42,616 nucleotides of DNA from Krasilnikovozyma curviuscula (lineage: Eukaryota > Basidiomycota > Tremellomycetes > Cystofilobasidiales > Mrakiaceae). The notes beneath the pieces are model-generated. The model was not told where the DNA came from and did no database searches. It saw only the letters and a list, made by a program, of their open reading frames with translations. Positions within the stretch are counted from its first letter, which is position 1. Each line of letters starts with the position of its first letter. This document shows positions 23,717 through 34,007 of this stretch, piece after piece. Location of the stretch: the NCBI GenBank assembly GCA_014825775.1, contig MVAQ01000190.1, positions 1-42,616 of the forward strand, given 5' to 3'. A program made the position numbers and the translations under genes.

Positions 23717-24260
23717 AGTCTTTTCGTTTTAGATGAACATAGGTGGTGTTTCTAGACGCTCTATGGTGTATGTAGACGCTGTGATAACGATTATTGTGTG
23801 CTGAGAATTGTTTTTTTTTTTTTTCGCAAAATAAAGCTGGAGAGTTACCGAGCGAATGAGGAATCTGTTCACTTCTGGCTTGATACTTCTGCAGAATCTT
23901 ATCAATATTGAGTCAAATGTCACTGAATTCAAAAGCTGCACAATGTTCCACTACACTCGTCACGCAGGGCATTATTCGAACACAATGTAGATAGCATACA
24001 CTTATACATCTCGTTACAGAAGCTGAGTCGTTACGTGGAGTAGAGGAAGATGGGAGGGAGGACAGGAGAAATGCATGGAGGGTCGAAGCAAAAATCGAAG
24101 GCGTTGGTAAGACCAACGAGATGCACTGGGCGTTGTATGAGCTATGAGTACAGGTTTTTGTGATGTAGATATATGGCGACTATACGGTAGACCAAGAGGA
24201 GGATATGCAAAAGGTTGATAGCGTATGACGGTGGTCGTGTTGATCGATGGATAAATCCGT
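23717..24260. other. Convergent 3' intergenic region, BAT/SSD1
   Basis: These 544 bases lie between convergent stop codons. They include a run of 14 T at 23811-23824 and otherwise show no coding signal. They should contain the two 3' UTRs. Confidence 0.45.
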
Positions 24261-27200
24261 CTACTTCTTTTGGGCGTAAGGATTGACTGCAAACACCTTG
24301 ATGATTGGTGGACTCTTGTCGTTATCAGCTGTGATAATAACCTGGAAAAGAGGCGAAAGAGTTAAAAGAGTCTGTTCAGAAGGATGTGCAATATGATAAT
24401 GAGGAGAGAACTTACAGGGATCTTCATTAACTGACGAACAGCTTGGACTTTGTGTCCGCCTTCCTTTGTACTCAAGCCTTCGAAAGGAGGGATTTTACCT
24501 TCTTTACTCTTTTTCTTCTGGACACTGTCAGAGACATCATCACCATGTTTCTTTTGGTCTCGGACGATCTCTTCAACATCCTCTTTTTCTTCCTCCTCAT
24601 CGTCGTCCTCGAACAGAGCTTTCTCATCTTGATGAGCTCTAGAAGCATCGGCAGCAAGAGAGTTGTGATGGTCGCCAAGAAGCTTCATCTTTGCTAAGTG
24701 TTCATCTTCACCTTTTTCTGCGAGATAGGAGATAACGTCTTTGTCGGTCCAATAGAGGTTGATGGTTGAAGAGTGTTCTTCGTAGACGATGTTCTGAAGT
24801 AGACAGGTGAGAGATCAATGAGCGACAGTACAACTTCGAAGCAAGTTGAAGGATGAGACTCACCTCAAGAGGCATCTGATCGGCATGAACTCTCTTCTCG
24901 ATTCCAAACTCGGGAATGACGACATCAAAGGCCTCGTCAAGGACATTGACAACTTGAGCTTCACGGACGACAGGGCCGTACTTCTCGGTAAGGTCATTGA
25001 TAAGCAGGCAGAGGAAGAGATGTGCTGATTGCTCTTCCGCCAACTTGGCACTGTCTCGTTTCATGTTGCATTGCTGAGCAGCTTTAGCAACACTGTCTCG
25101 ATCCATGGCAAACCTCTGCTCCGCAGCTGTATCAATAAAAAAGAACAACAAAGATAAGTACATCAGCACGATTTCCATAGGCAACAGCGCTAGTTACTTA
25201 CATCCTTGTTCGAGACAAGCAGCGAGCTGACGGTGCACAATGACATCCGCATATCTCCTGATGGGACTTGTCTGCAAGAAATAGAGATGAAGATTCCCAT
25301 TCAGTCTGTGTATCATAAAGAAAAGCCCAACCGACGAAAAGGTTTGACTCACAAAGTGTGTGTAAAGTGGAATATTGAGAGCGTAGTGAGAGTACTTCGC
25401 AATGTCTAGCATACCAGAGCAGAAATACTTGGCAGCAAACATAGCTTTAGAAGTCATCAAAGCCATGATTTTCCTTGTGTCTTTGCTCTCAACCTCTTCA
25501 ATCGACTTGCAGAGAGCGCCGCCAGATGAGATGTCGACATCGACCCCGAAGCGGGCGATTCTGTTCTTGAGACCTTCTAGACGTCTCTCCATTGGAGCTT
25601 CATGTCGTCTGAGCAACGCCTGTTCAGGAAGGTTTGCTGCAATGGTTGCAGCGGCGGACATGTTGGCGAGAAGCATGAACTAGAGACGAGAGAAAGTTAG
25701 CAACTCAGTTTTGAGACCAAGAGAGATTCAGAAAAAAAATTACCTCTTCAATTAGCTGGTTTGATTCTCCAGTCTTGTAAGGCGAGCAATCAATGGGCCT
25801 TCCTTCGTCATCCAGCTTAAACGATAGCTTGAGATCATCGATTTTCAGAGCGCCGTTGTCCATTCGCCGCTGGCGGATGCTTTTGGCCAATTGGTAGAGA
25901 ACACGAATGCTTTCAGCAACTTTCGATGGTGAATGTCCAGTCTCAGATTCAAGAGTTAGGTGGTCAGGTGAAGATCCTTCGATGATGCGCTGGGCGTCGG
26001 AGTACGTAAGTTTGGCGCAAGAACTATAGCAGAAAAATCAGATACAGGGCTTAGATATTTTAAAGAACAGCATTAGACCTACTTGATAACAGTTTTCTCG
26101 AATGAGAATCCAATGACCTGTCCTTCAGAGGTCATAGTGAAGAGAGCAGAGAATGACAAGCGGTCTTGACCAGGAACCAAACTACAGAGACTTTCTGAAA
26201 GCGCTGGAGGAAGCATTGGGACCGCACGTTGAACAAGATAAACACTTGTAGCTCGTTTTCGTGCGTCACCTAAAAGTAGCATCTGTAAGCGGCTATACAA
26301 TGACGTTGCTACAATGGTACAGCACTCACGATCAAGAGCGGTGTTCAACTTGACGAAGTAGCCCACATCAGCAATGTGAACTCCAACCTCAAAAGTACCG
26401 TCGTCATTTCTGCTCCATGAAACAGCATCGTCGAGATCCTTGGCACCCTCTGGATCAATAGTGAAGACGCAAGATTGTCGGTAGTCCTTACGGCTTTCAA
26501 GCTCTCGCTCGGGTATTGACTAAGAGCGAAGTTGGTAAGTCATTCTACTCTACAGAAAAAGTGAAAAAGATGCCTACCCATGGTAAAGGAGGAAGGCACT
26601 TCATGACACTCTCTGCAAAGTCTTCGGTAGGGAAGTTGCAGTCTTTGAGAAGGGCAGATGTCTCAACTTCAATCTGACCAATAGGACCGATCTCTTCGAC
26701 AAGAGTTCCGAAAGGATGGAGAGAAGTGATCGGCCATCTCTTGATACACGCGCAAAATAGTGTGTCGACGTATGCATCAGCGTTTTCGATGAAGTCGGCT
26801 GGAGCTTGTTCAGTTGGGATCGCGATGAGTGGCACACGTTTGTCAGTTGGCTAAGTAGGATATTAAAATCTTTGGCTCAGTAAGGAAACAGAGGCGATGC
26901 CTTCGGACAGCGAACTCACCTTGAACCAAATGATCTTGGGTCTCTCGGTGGCGCCTCTCTGGTTGTTGCCATAGTCGTGTCCAGGACCTTCACGTTCTCT
27001 TCTCTCAGCATCCTGTTTTTCCTTGGTTGCAGCCGAAGAAGGGCGCAGCAACCCCAAGGTACCACTGAATAGCTGGCCTGGCATCCTCTCGACCACTGCA
27101 ACTACATGACCAGCGTATTCTGAAGAACAAAAACTCGACGATAAGTTTCTACCTTACACTTAAATAAAAAGAGCGAACTTACGAGGTTTGATCTCGTCAG

Positions 27201-29892
27201 TCACTTCCTCGTCGTCAAACAGCATCATTCCTTGTCCTTCAACCTCGACATCGTCCTTTTTCTTGTCGATCTTTCTTACGGCGGAGAGATTTGAGGCTCT
27301 GACATCGTTATACGCCGCATTTTCTTCCTTCTTTCGCTTCTTGTCTTCCTTCTCTTTTTTTGAAGCCCAGACTTCGTCGACCTAAATGAAGGACAGAGAA
27401 AGAGTCAGTGCGCAATCGAGTAGAGGCCAGGAACGTGACCACAGCCACCACTCACATCGAGCAATTCAACGGCAACAGTGTCACCATCCAGAGCTCTATT
27501 ACGATCTCTCGAGCCAGAGATATAGATGTCCGCATCAAGGACCTCAGTCGCGATGTAAGCGTCAGAACGATTCTAGAACGTACAACAATAATAGTAAGCA
27601 TAGCGAACCTCCTGTGGTCAAGAAGAAACAAATAAGAGCCCACTCTTTTGTTGACTCTAAGAATTCCAACAACTAGCTTTCCAGCAGCCAGAAGAGGCGG
27701 AAGCGAAGCAGCGGGAAGATAAGGCGAGAAGAGCGACTTCCTTGTGGGTTGAGACGACTGTTGGTTAATCTGAAGTTGGAACGCCTGCATCTGTTGAGGG
27801 ACGTTGAAGACACCCGGAGCATTGGCGTAGAGCAAGTTGGGAAGCATGTTCGGCAACGCAAAGGAAGCCATTTTAGAGTGTCCTCCTCCGGCGGCAGCTC
27901 TAAAACTGGCGATGGACGCAAGTTGCGCCTGAGCTTGAGCCAGGTCAGAGATCATATTATTGCTGGACTGGACAGCACCAGCTCCATTGTCTTCAGAGAG
28001 AGAAACATCCAAGGTTAGTACGGGTATGGAAAAGAAACAGCCGTATAGTGTCTCACTGATTCTCCAGCTCGAATCCATAGACATTCTGCTTCCATTTCTC
28101 TGATGGCCACTTCCAGTTCCATTAGTGCCCTGAGGTCCCATTCCGAAACCGTCTTCAGCCCAATCGCCCGCGTTTGTGAAGCCACCAGCGTTCTTGTTCC
28201 CAACATTGACAGAATGACGCCTACCGTGCCCGCTTGGGAGACCAGACCCACCACCGGCAGCAGGACCACCGAGACTCATCGAGCCTATCATTCCGTTTAA
28301 CCCTCCTGATCCAGTGGAGAAGGAGCCGAAGTTGGCGGATTGACGTCTGCCGCCGGAGCCGAAGGCAGGTTGCTGCTGGCCGCTTTGAGGAATGGAGACG
28401 TCGCCGAAGGTGGGGACCGATGGAGAAGCTGCAACAGATTGGAAGCGACGATGACGATTCATGGGATCATGTTGTTGGTTGTAGCCCATCGCGGAGGCTG
28501 GTAGAGCTGGCGGACCCATCAGCTGCTGGTTGGTCGCGTTCTGCGTCGCGAGGAGGAGTTCACGCTGCTGAGCTTGGAGTTCTTCAATCTGCTGCTGCAA
28601 ACGGACCTGCAAAAACCAACAGCCAGATCAGCGAAATAAAAAAAAGAGATAATAGGGCAATTGTATCTTACCTGCTCAGCCATCATTGGCGTCATCTCAC
28701 TTCCTGTTCTTCTGTGAGCCCTAGCAGCGAGGCCAAGAAGGGTTCCCATGCCAGGAGCGACGGAAGCTTGACCATACGACGACATCTGTTGATCCTCATC
28801 AACGTTGCTCATCGTAGGAGCGCCACCGCCCGATCCAATAGAGCCCATAGGTTGCAAATTATCAAAGTTTGAACTGCGTCGTCTGGCACCGAAGGTGAAC
28901 TGGGGTGCCAAAATGGGTCGTCCAGTCTGACTTTGAGCATTGTTACCACTATTGGTTGTGCCGCTGCCTTTGCCATCATCGCGTTCTGCTGCGGCGAGTG
29001 CGGCGAATCGAGGGGCGACGAAGGAACCCATCTGAGGCTGTTGCTGCTGCTGTTGCGGCCTGGAAGATAGTGCTGGGATAGGTGGCATGCCTTCAAACGT
29101 ATCTGCTTCTTCCGAGTTGTCGACTGTGGATGGTCTGGAAGGGTGGAAGACGGCCGCTTTGGGGTTGGGCGCTTTGGTCGTCGACGAGACTTGCGGTTTG
29201 GTTGCAGGGTCGACGATGGGGATCGGACCTGATGACTTTGGGGGTTCGAATCCTGGAACATTAGCATTCAAAAGAGGGCTTTTGGATGGAGCTGAAGGCG
29301 GGCCTTCAGTACCTGGAGATACACCAGCTGATGACGATGAGTGGTTCGAAGGTGGGATGGAGCGAAGGTCAGAGATGACTTGTTGTAATGAATCGAGTGC
29401 TGAGCTGTTGGCAACTGGAGGTGAAGCAGAAGACTTCTTGTTTGTATTGTTACTATTTTCAGAACCACGTCGAGGGGCGTTGGAACGATTGTTAATAGGT
29501 GAACGAGCTCGCTGAGGGTTCGAGCGATGTGCCTCTCCTACAGCAGCACCGGTCGAGCTCGAACGACCTCCATTGGATGAGGCTGACGATCTCATGCTAG
29601 ATGATCTAACTGGAGCATTGGAAGTGGACGTATTGAGAGGTGGGAGAGGGTTGTTGGATTGCCTTCTTACAGATGGTTTGGTAGGACCTCCTTTTGATTT
29701 ATCGGCAGGCCCATCATCCTTTCTCAGGTTGGATTTGCTTCTCGCCAATGGAACAGCACCAGTACCAGCACCTGAATTCGATCTTGATACTGGGTTAGAG
29801 AATGGTGCTGAGGAAGGGTTTGGGACATTTGCCTTGGCAGACGGAGGATTGGCTGATGTAGGAGGTGGGGCGGTAGCTGCTGAGGAAGCCAT
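24261..29892 (-). CDS. SSD1: Ssd1/Dis3L2-family RNB protein, translational regulator
   Basis: Ssd1 binds pyrimidine-rich motifs in mRNA leaders of cell-wall genes and is controlled by the NDR kinase Cbk1. The first exons are 29892-28672, 28606-28057, 27990-27644, 27572-27456, 27381-27183, 27119-26920, 26850-26578, 26519-26330 and 26269-26083, and the stop is at 24261; about 1,550 residues in total. The first ~590 residues are low complexity (Ser/Pro/Gln). Cold-shock domain 1 begins at TRKSLFSPYLPAASLPPLLA, with NKRNRSDAYIATEVLDADIY after it. The RNB domain starts near residue 985: FTIDPEGAKDLDDAV (991-1001) carries all four active-site aspartates (IDP...DLDD). It continues through KRATSVYLVQRAVPMLPP and TSPIRRYADVIVHRQL. 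An S1-like segment (YGPVVREAQVVNVLDEAFD) and an acidic insert precede the C-terminus VFAVNPYAQKK. ATG 29892 (MASSAATAPPPTS, A at -3) is the first usable start. Confidence 0.95.
26423..26458 (-). other. SSD1: Intact RNB active-site motif in SSD1
   Basis: Encodes IDPEGAKDLDDA. The Asp positions match the four metal-binding or catalytic aspartates of active RNase II/Dis3/Dis3L2 enzymes, which S. cerevisiae Ssd1 has lost. Confidence 0.85.
28088..28716 (-). other. SSD1: Cluster of four HxRxxS (NDR/Cbk1 consensus) sites in SSD1
   Basis: HRRTGS at 28699-28716, HRRFQS at 28436-28453, HGRRHS at 28211-28228 and HQRNGS at 28088-28105, all in the unstructured N-terminal region upstream of cold-shock domain 1. 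HxRxx[S/T] is the known Cbk1/NDR phosphorylation consensus and Ssd1 is the best-known Cbk1 target in yeast. Confidence 0.7.
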
Positions 29893-31199
29893 CGTTATCA
29901 AGTGAGTTGGATGTAGAGTTGTTACACTATCCAGAGCTCAGTGAGACCTGCGAGGTTGGAATGAAAAGAGGAAGCAAACGATCGTCAAGGAAAATCAGGA
30001 TCAAGGGTGTCGCCAGGGGCAGGAGCAGGTGCAGGAGCAGGCGATCAAGAAAAGAAAACTCACAAACACCACTGCGAGAAAGTCTCGTTCAACGAGATGA
30101 AGTTGGAAAATCGGCGAGAAATATCCAGATAGTAGTGATACGGCTGAATGACTCAAAAACTTTTATGAGTTTGGATGAGAATCCTGACAGGAGCTGTGGA
30201 TCGCTGCTTTTTTTTCCAGCTGCTGTTGCTGCCTCTCCAGTCAAGGTGAGTTTTTGTGATGGTCCTGAAGAGGAAACTAGGTCCTGGGTTGGAAGAGAGA
30301 GGGAGGGAGCAGGGACGGGGAGAGATTTGGTAGGTGAACGTCAGCAGCTGCGACTAGGGCTCGAAGCACAGGTCATAATTCATTTGAGGAAGCACAGGAC
30401 GTTTGCTCGAGAGAAGACCGGAAGCGCTACTCACTGAGATCTAACTGGTATATTCTGACTGGTAAGAAATGAAATGGTGTTGTTTCGAGAGCTCTGGGTG
30501 GTAGACTTGAGGCGTTTGTTTACCAGATCCGGCAGTTCGCTTTGTTTTGCGAGACACGACTGGGAACTCACTGGAGCGCAACTCCAAAGCTTTAGAGGGA
30601 ACTGCGAATGTATTGGCAGATATGAGACGTCTGATAATGAAGTGAAGAGCTGAAAATTATTATGAAGGAAATACTGTAGAAAACTCGATGTGATGACGAA
30701 ATGAGGCGACCGCAGCAGATCATCAGAGCGCAAATTCGAAGGCTGCTTGTCTTCTGTCTAATGAGTATCACCCAACTGAGCTTTTATGTCCAAGCTCACT
30801 TCAAACTTCACTTCCAGACGGTGCACTCATCAATCACGACTCCGGAGAGATTCGTTGCCGCCATCAATTCAAATCAGAAGAAGAGCACACAAACTTCGTT
30901 CCTCCGCGCATTTTTTTTGGAAGGGTCATTCCATCAACAGTTCACAAATCCAAACCCTTCTGCTCCAACAGCTTGTCAATCGAGGCTGTCACACACAGTG
31001 TCACAAGCTACAACTTTCAATGCGCTGAAGTTACAGTCGCAGGTCGAGGAGAAGAATATTACAACTTGTTGACATCGGCACGAAATCTAAAGAATGGGGA
31101 AGTATTTGTCGAGTAGAGGGCGACCATAATACTCTGATGTTGTGCGTTACTTAATTTCTGTGTGTGGAGAACCTTTTCTGTTGTGATGTCTATATCGAC
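29893..31199 (-). promoter_or_regulatory. Long SSD1 leader/promoter region
   Basis: The 1.3 kb between the SSD1 start and the BNA3 stop is the largest non-coding gap of the window. On the SSD1 strand it contains a pyrimidine tract (30294-30307), a GCTCCTGC-type repeat (about 30016-30042), a GTGAGT donor near 30436 and a CTCGCAG acceptor near 29956 that could define a 5' UTR intron. No convincing ORF was found on either strand. Confidence 0.5.
30294..30307 (-). promoter_or_regulatory. Pyrimidine tract matching the Ssd1-binding consensus
   Basis: On the SSD1-sense strand this reads as overlapping CNYTCNYT matches (CTCTCTCT, CCCTCTCT, CCCTCCCT; + strand 30294-30301, 30296-30303, 30300-30307), about 400 bases upstream of the SSD1 ATG. 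If it is in the mature leader it could allow autoregulation; it may instead be in an intron or the promoter. Confidence 0.35.
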
Positions 31200-33418
31200 T
31201 TAGACGAGGTATTGCTTGACACCGTGCAATCTCTTGGCGGCTTCTTCAAGAACTGGGATGTCCTTGCACTGATTGAATGATCAAAACGATAGAATGGTCA
31301 AACAAGTGGAATAGGTGTTCAGATGAAGAGACAGAAACTTACGAAAGCAAATCTGACGAAGTTCTCCCCAATGCTGACATGCTCAGCACAGTAGAATTCC
31401 GATGGTGGAATAGCAACAACCTTCAATTCCTGAGCCAAGAACCAGCAGGTTCTGCAGCGACAACAAGAACAAGTATTAGTGACGCAGGTGGAACAAGAGC
31501 CCAGACGAAACTCACTGGAAATCCTTTCCTCGTCCGATAATCTGAGGTGGGAACTCATATCCCTCTGGGACCTTGAACCTCGTGAAGTTAACCAGCAAGA
31601 AGTAACTTCCCGCAGGCTTGGTGTACTCTAGCCCAATATCGTCAAACGCTTTCATTAAGACCTTTCTTCGCTCATCGTATTCCTTTCTCTGGATAGCAAA
31701 GAAGTCGCGCTCTTTGGCCTGCTCAAGACCCGCTGCGACAGCTTCCTGCATGATTCCATTGACACAAAAGATGATTCTAGTCGACGCGCTGAGGACGGGT
31801 TGGATAAGTTCCGCTGGACCAATGAGCCAACCGACTCTGTAACCAGTGGATGCAAAAGATTCTGGGGAGGAAGAAGTAGAGAACGAGAAGATATGAGAAC
31901 TCGCTTAATATCTGGGTCTGAGCATCAGCGGCTGAGATGAGACTACTCACTTCCACCTGAACCGACAGTCAAGGTTCGCTCCCACATACCAGGAAGAGTA
32001 GCAATTCTGACGTGTTCAGCACCGTCATAAGTAAGACAATCGTACTAATAAAGCAAATAATTTGAGTTTCGAGCGTTTGACAGAAAAATCGCAACTGCTT
32101 CATCTGTGCACTCACCACTTCATCAGCCAAGATAATGATGTCCTTCTCAATCGCAATCTCAGCAAACTTTTCCAGTTCGGCTCTAGTGAAAACTTTTCCA
32201 ACAGGGTTGTGAGGCGTGTTCAAGATGATGAACTTCGTCTTGGGGGTGATGGCCGCTCTCAGTTCGTCAAAGTCGACGGTCCAATCCTGACCATCTGCGA
32301 TTTCACCTGGCTTGACGTTCTTTGGTGGATGGAGAGGCACATAGACTGGAACACCTTGATTGAACATGATTCTGGAAATAAAAAAATCGTGTGTCAGCTA
32401 GTTTTCTATACTTCGCCTCGCTAGCTCGGGCGCTGTCAAAGCGCAAAGGCAAAAACAGGCGACTGAGAGACTCACGAAGCAAGGTATTGATCGAAAAATG
32501 GTTCAATACAGATAACTTCATCTCCTGGGTTCAAGAAAGCGAGTAAGGCAGCGTACATTCCTAAGAGGGGCCACAGTTTTTACAAGGTCAGTGTTTTTCT
32601 CATCGATATTTTGGAAAACGCGTCAGAGGTGGTTTAAGAAGCTCACCTTCGTTTGCACCAGCAGTAACAACTAAGTTCGTCTCGGGGTCGAGTCCATTAG
32701 GCAGGTTTGGAAATTCGGAGGAGTAATGCTTGGCCAAAGCTTGACGCAAACGAGGACGGCCTCTTGGATGCCTACAGAGCAAGGAAGGCTCAGCTTTATG
32801 AATGGGCTGGAGAGGATCCGGGATTTAAATCAGATACGAACGAGTAGTGGTTTGCCATGATATCATCTTCAAGGGCCTTGATAGCTGCATCACGCACGTA
32901 TTGCGGAGGAGCCCATGACATAAACTAGATTAAAGGGTCAGAAATTGGTCGAGCAGCTCCAACAGAGCTTATTCTAATGAGACTGATTAGAGAAAACGTA
33001 CTCCTCTGTAAAGAACAACATAGGAACAGTCTTATCAGTACTGTCTCTTACCAACAATTCATGCGAGTATTTCTCGTCCGATGATAAAAAGACGAAGCTC
33101 ACTGTCCTAAGTTTATGGCGTCCTTTGGCATGTTGGCAGGGCTGAAACCAAGAGCTCTTTGTCAGTCCAATGGTATTCTGGATACAGGAAATGGGTGCCG
33201 ACATACGTGAAAATGGACCAGACATCCAATCGATTAGCGCCCGATGCCTCGAGGATGCCAGCTGGCTGGAGTTTTGAAGTGGTTCCGTTGGTAGCCATGG
33301 TTCTGATCGTATTACTGGTCCTAGTAGAGGTTGCAGTCCTTATTGAAGTTGTAATGAGTTTCCTAATGCTCATCGACGTTTCAATGAAGCGACAGCACCG
33401 TGCGAGAGACCAAGTCAT
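31200..33418 (-). CDS. BNA3: Kynurenine/aromatic aminotransferase (BNA3-type), two start codons
   Basis: Fold-type I PLP aminotransferase (KAT/CCBL family) converting kynurenine to kynurenate. First exons: 33418-33207, 33141-33103, the 4-nt exon 33005-33002, 32924-32842 and 32771-32647, with the rest down to the stop at 31202-31200; about 470 residues. Motifs: DAINLGQGFMSWAPP, VVTAGANEGMYAALLAFLNP, FIILNTPHNPVGKVF (Asn-Pro of the PLP site), DIIILADEVYD (Asp for the PLP nitrogen) and SGGKSFASTGYRVGWLIGP, with the Schiff-base Lys in GGKSF. ATG 33418 starts an Arg/Ser/Thr-rich presequence (MTWSLARCCRFIETSMSIRK...). ATG 33298 (MATNGTTSKLQPAG) has the strong context ACCATGG and gives the cytosolic form. 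An in-frame TAG lies upstream of the first ATG. The yeast protein is found in cytosol and mitochondria, which fits. A cysteine-conjugate beta-lyase side activity is common in this family. Confidence 0.92.
33002..33005 (-). other. BNA3: 4-nt microexon in BNA3
   Basis: The bases AGGA lie between an acceptor (TTCTTTACAG) and a donor (GTACGT). Joined to the preceding exon end (CA) and the following exon start (TTT) they complete Gln-Gly-Phe in LGQGFMSW, the strongly conserved N-terminal motif of this family. Without the microexon the downstream exon is out of frame. Flanking introns are 97 nt (33102-33006) and 77 nt (33001-32925). Confidence 0.8.
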
Positions 33419-34007
33419 GAGTTTTTCAGCGGCTGTATCCCCGTTTTGTAAGACGCCATTTCTCTACAAGATCACATTAGGACTCGCTCCGACAATGGCG
33501 CTGCCGTTCTAAGCTTACATAGCTTGCAACTACTCTAGGGTTAAAAGAGTACCAACAGACTGAAATTCGGCACAGATTCTAGCTTAATAGCTTAAACAAA
33601 GCGCCGCTGGTTGGGAGCAAGCTCAAGGTCGCGCCCGGTGCTTTTCCCCAAGCGACCCAGCATCAACAAACAAGGGGCAGGAAGGATATAACTCATACTT
33701 TTGGGGGGTTGTAGCCCCTTCGGACAACTGGGGGCAGCTCTCGAGCGATCAGGTACTGCATGTTGCGCGAGTCTCCGCCAGCCTTCGTAGGACAACAAAT
33801 CCAACAGTAAGATATGGCCGGAAAGAAATGTCTTACACATTATATATATTACGATATGAGAGAGTGATATGCAGTGGTAATAATGGATGAGTACGAAGTG
33901 TTGGCTGAGAAAAGTGGTGAGGGCCCCGTCCTTGCGAAATATTGCTGCAGCGAGCGAAGCGCTCTGCCATGCGGAACTCTAGCCAATAACGGTAGAAGAT
34001 TGTGTAA
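33419..34007. promoter_or_regulatory. Intergenic region upstream of BNA3
   Basis: These 589 bases lie between the BNA3 start and the stop of the E2 gene, both on the minus strand. They probably hold the E2 3' UTR and the BNA3 promoter. A G/C-rich block around 33590-33800 contains a small inverted repeat (TTGTAGCCCCTTCGGACAA at 33718-33736), but I recognise no RNA gene. Confidence 0.4.

Noticed and set aside
29243..29255. GGTTCGAATCC, an exact tRNA B-box consensus
   Set aside because: It lies within the first coding exon of SSD1, and no A-box or cloverleaf can be formed around it.
28234..29905. Long plus-strand open frames (28234-28872, 29087-29515, 29573-29905)
   Set aside because: They are antisense to the low-complexity N-terminal exons of SSD1; biased codon composition leaves the opposite strand open. 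They have no recognisable motif.
33535..33545. TCTAGGGTTAAAA, considered as telomere-like sequence
   Set aside because: Single occurrence without tandem repetition, in an ordinary intergenic region.
33590..33800. G/C-rich block with a small inverted repeat, considered as an ncRNA
   Set aside because: Only a 4-base stem around a short loop can be seen; no tRNA boxes, snoRNA boxes or other known RNA signature.
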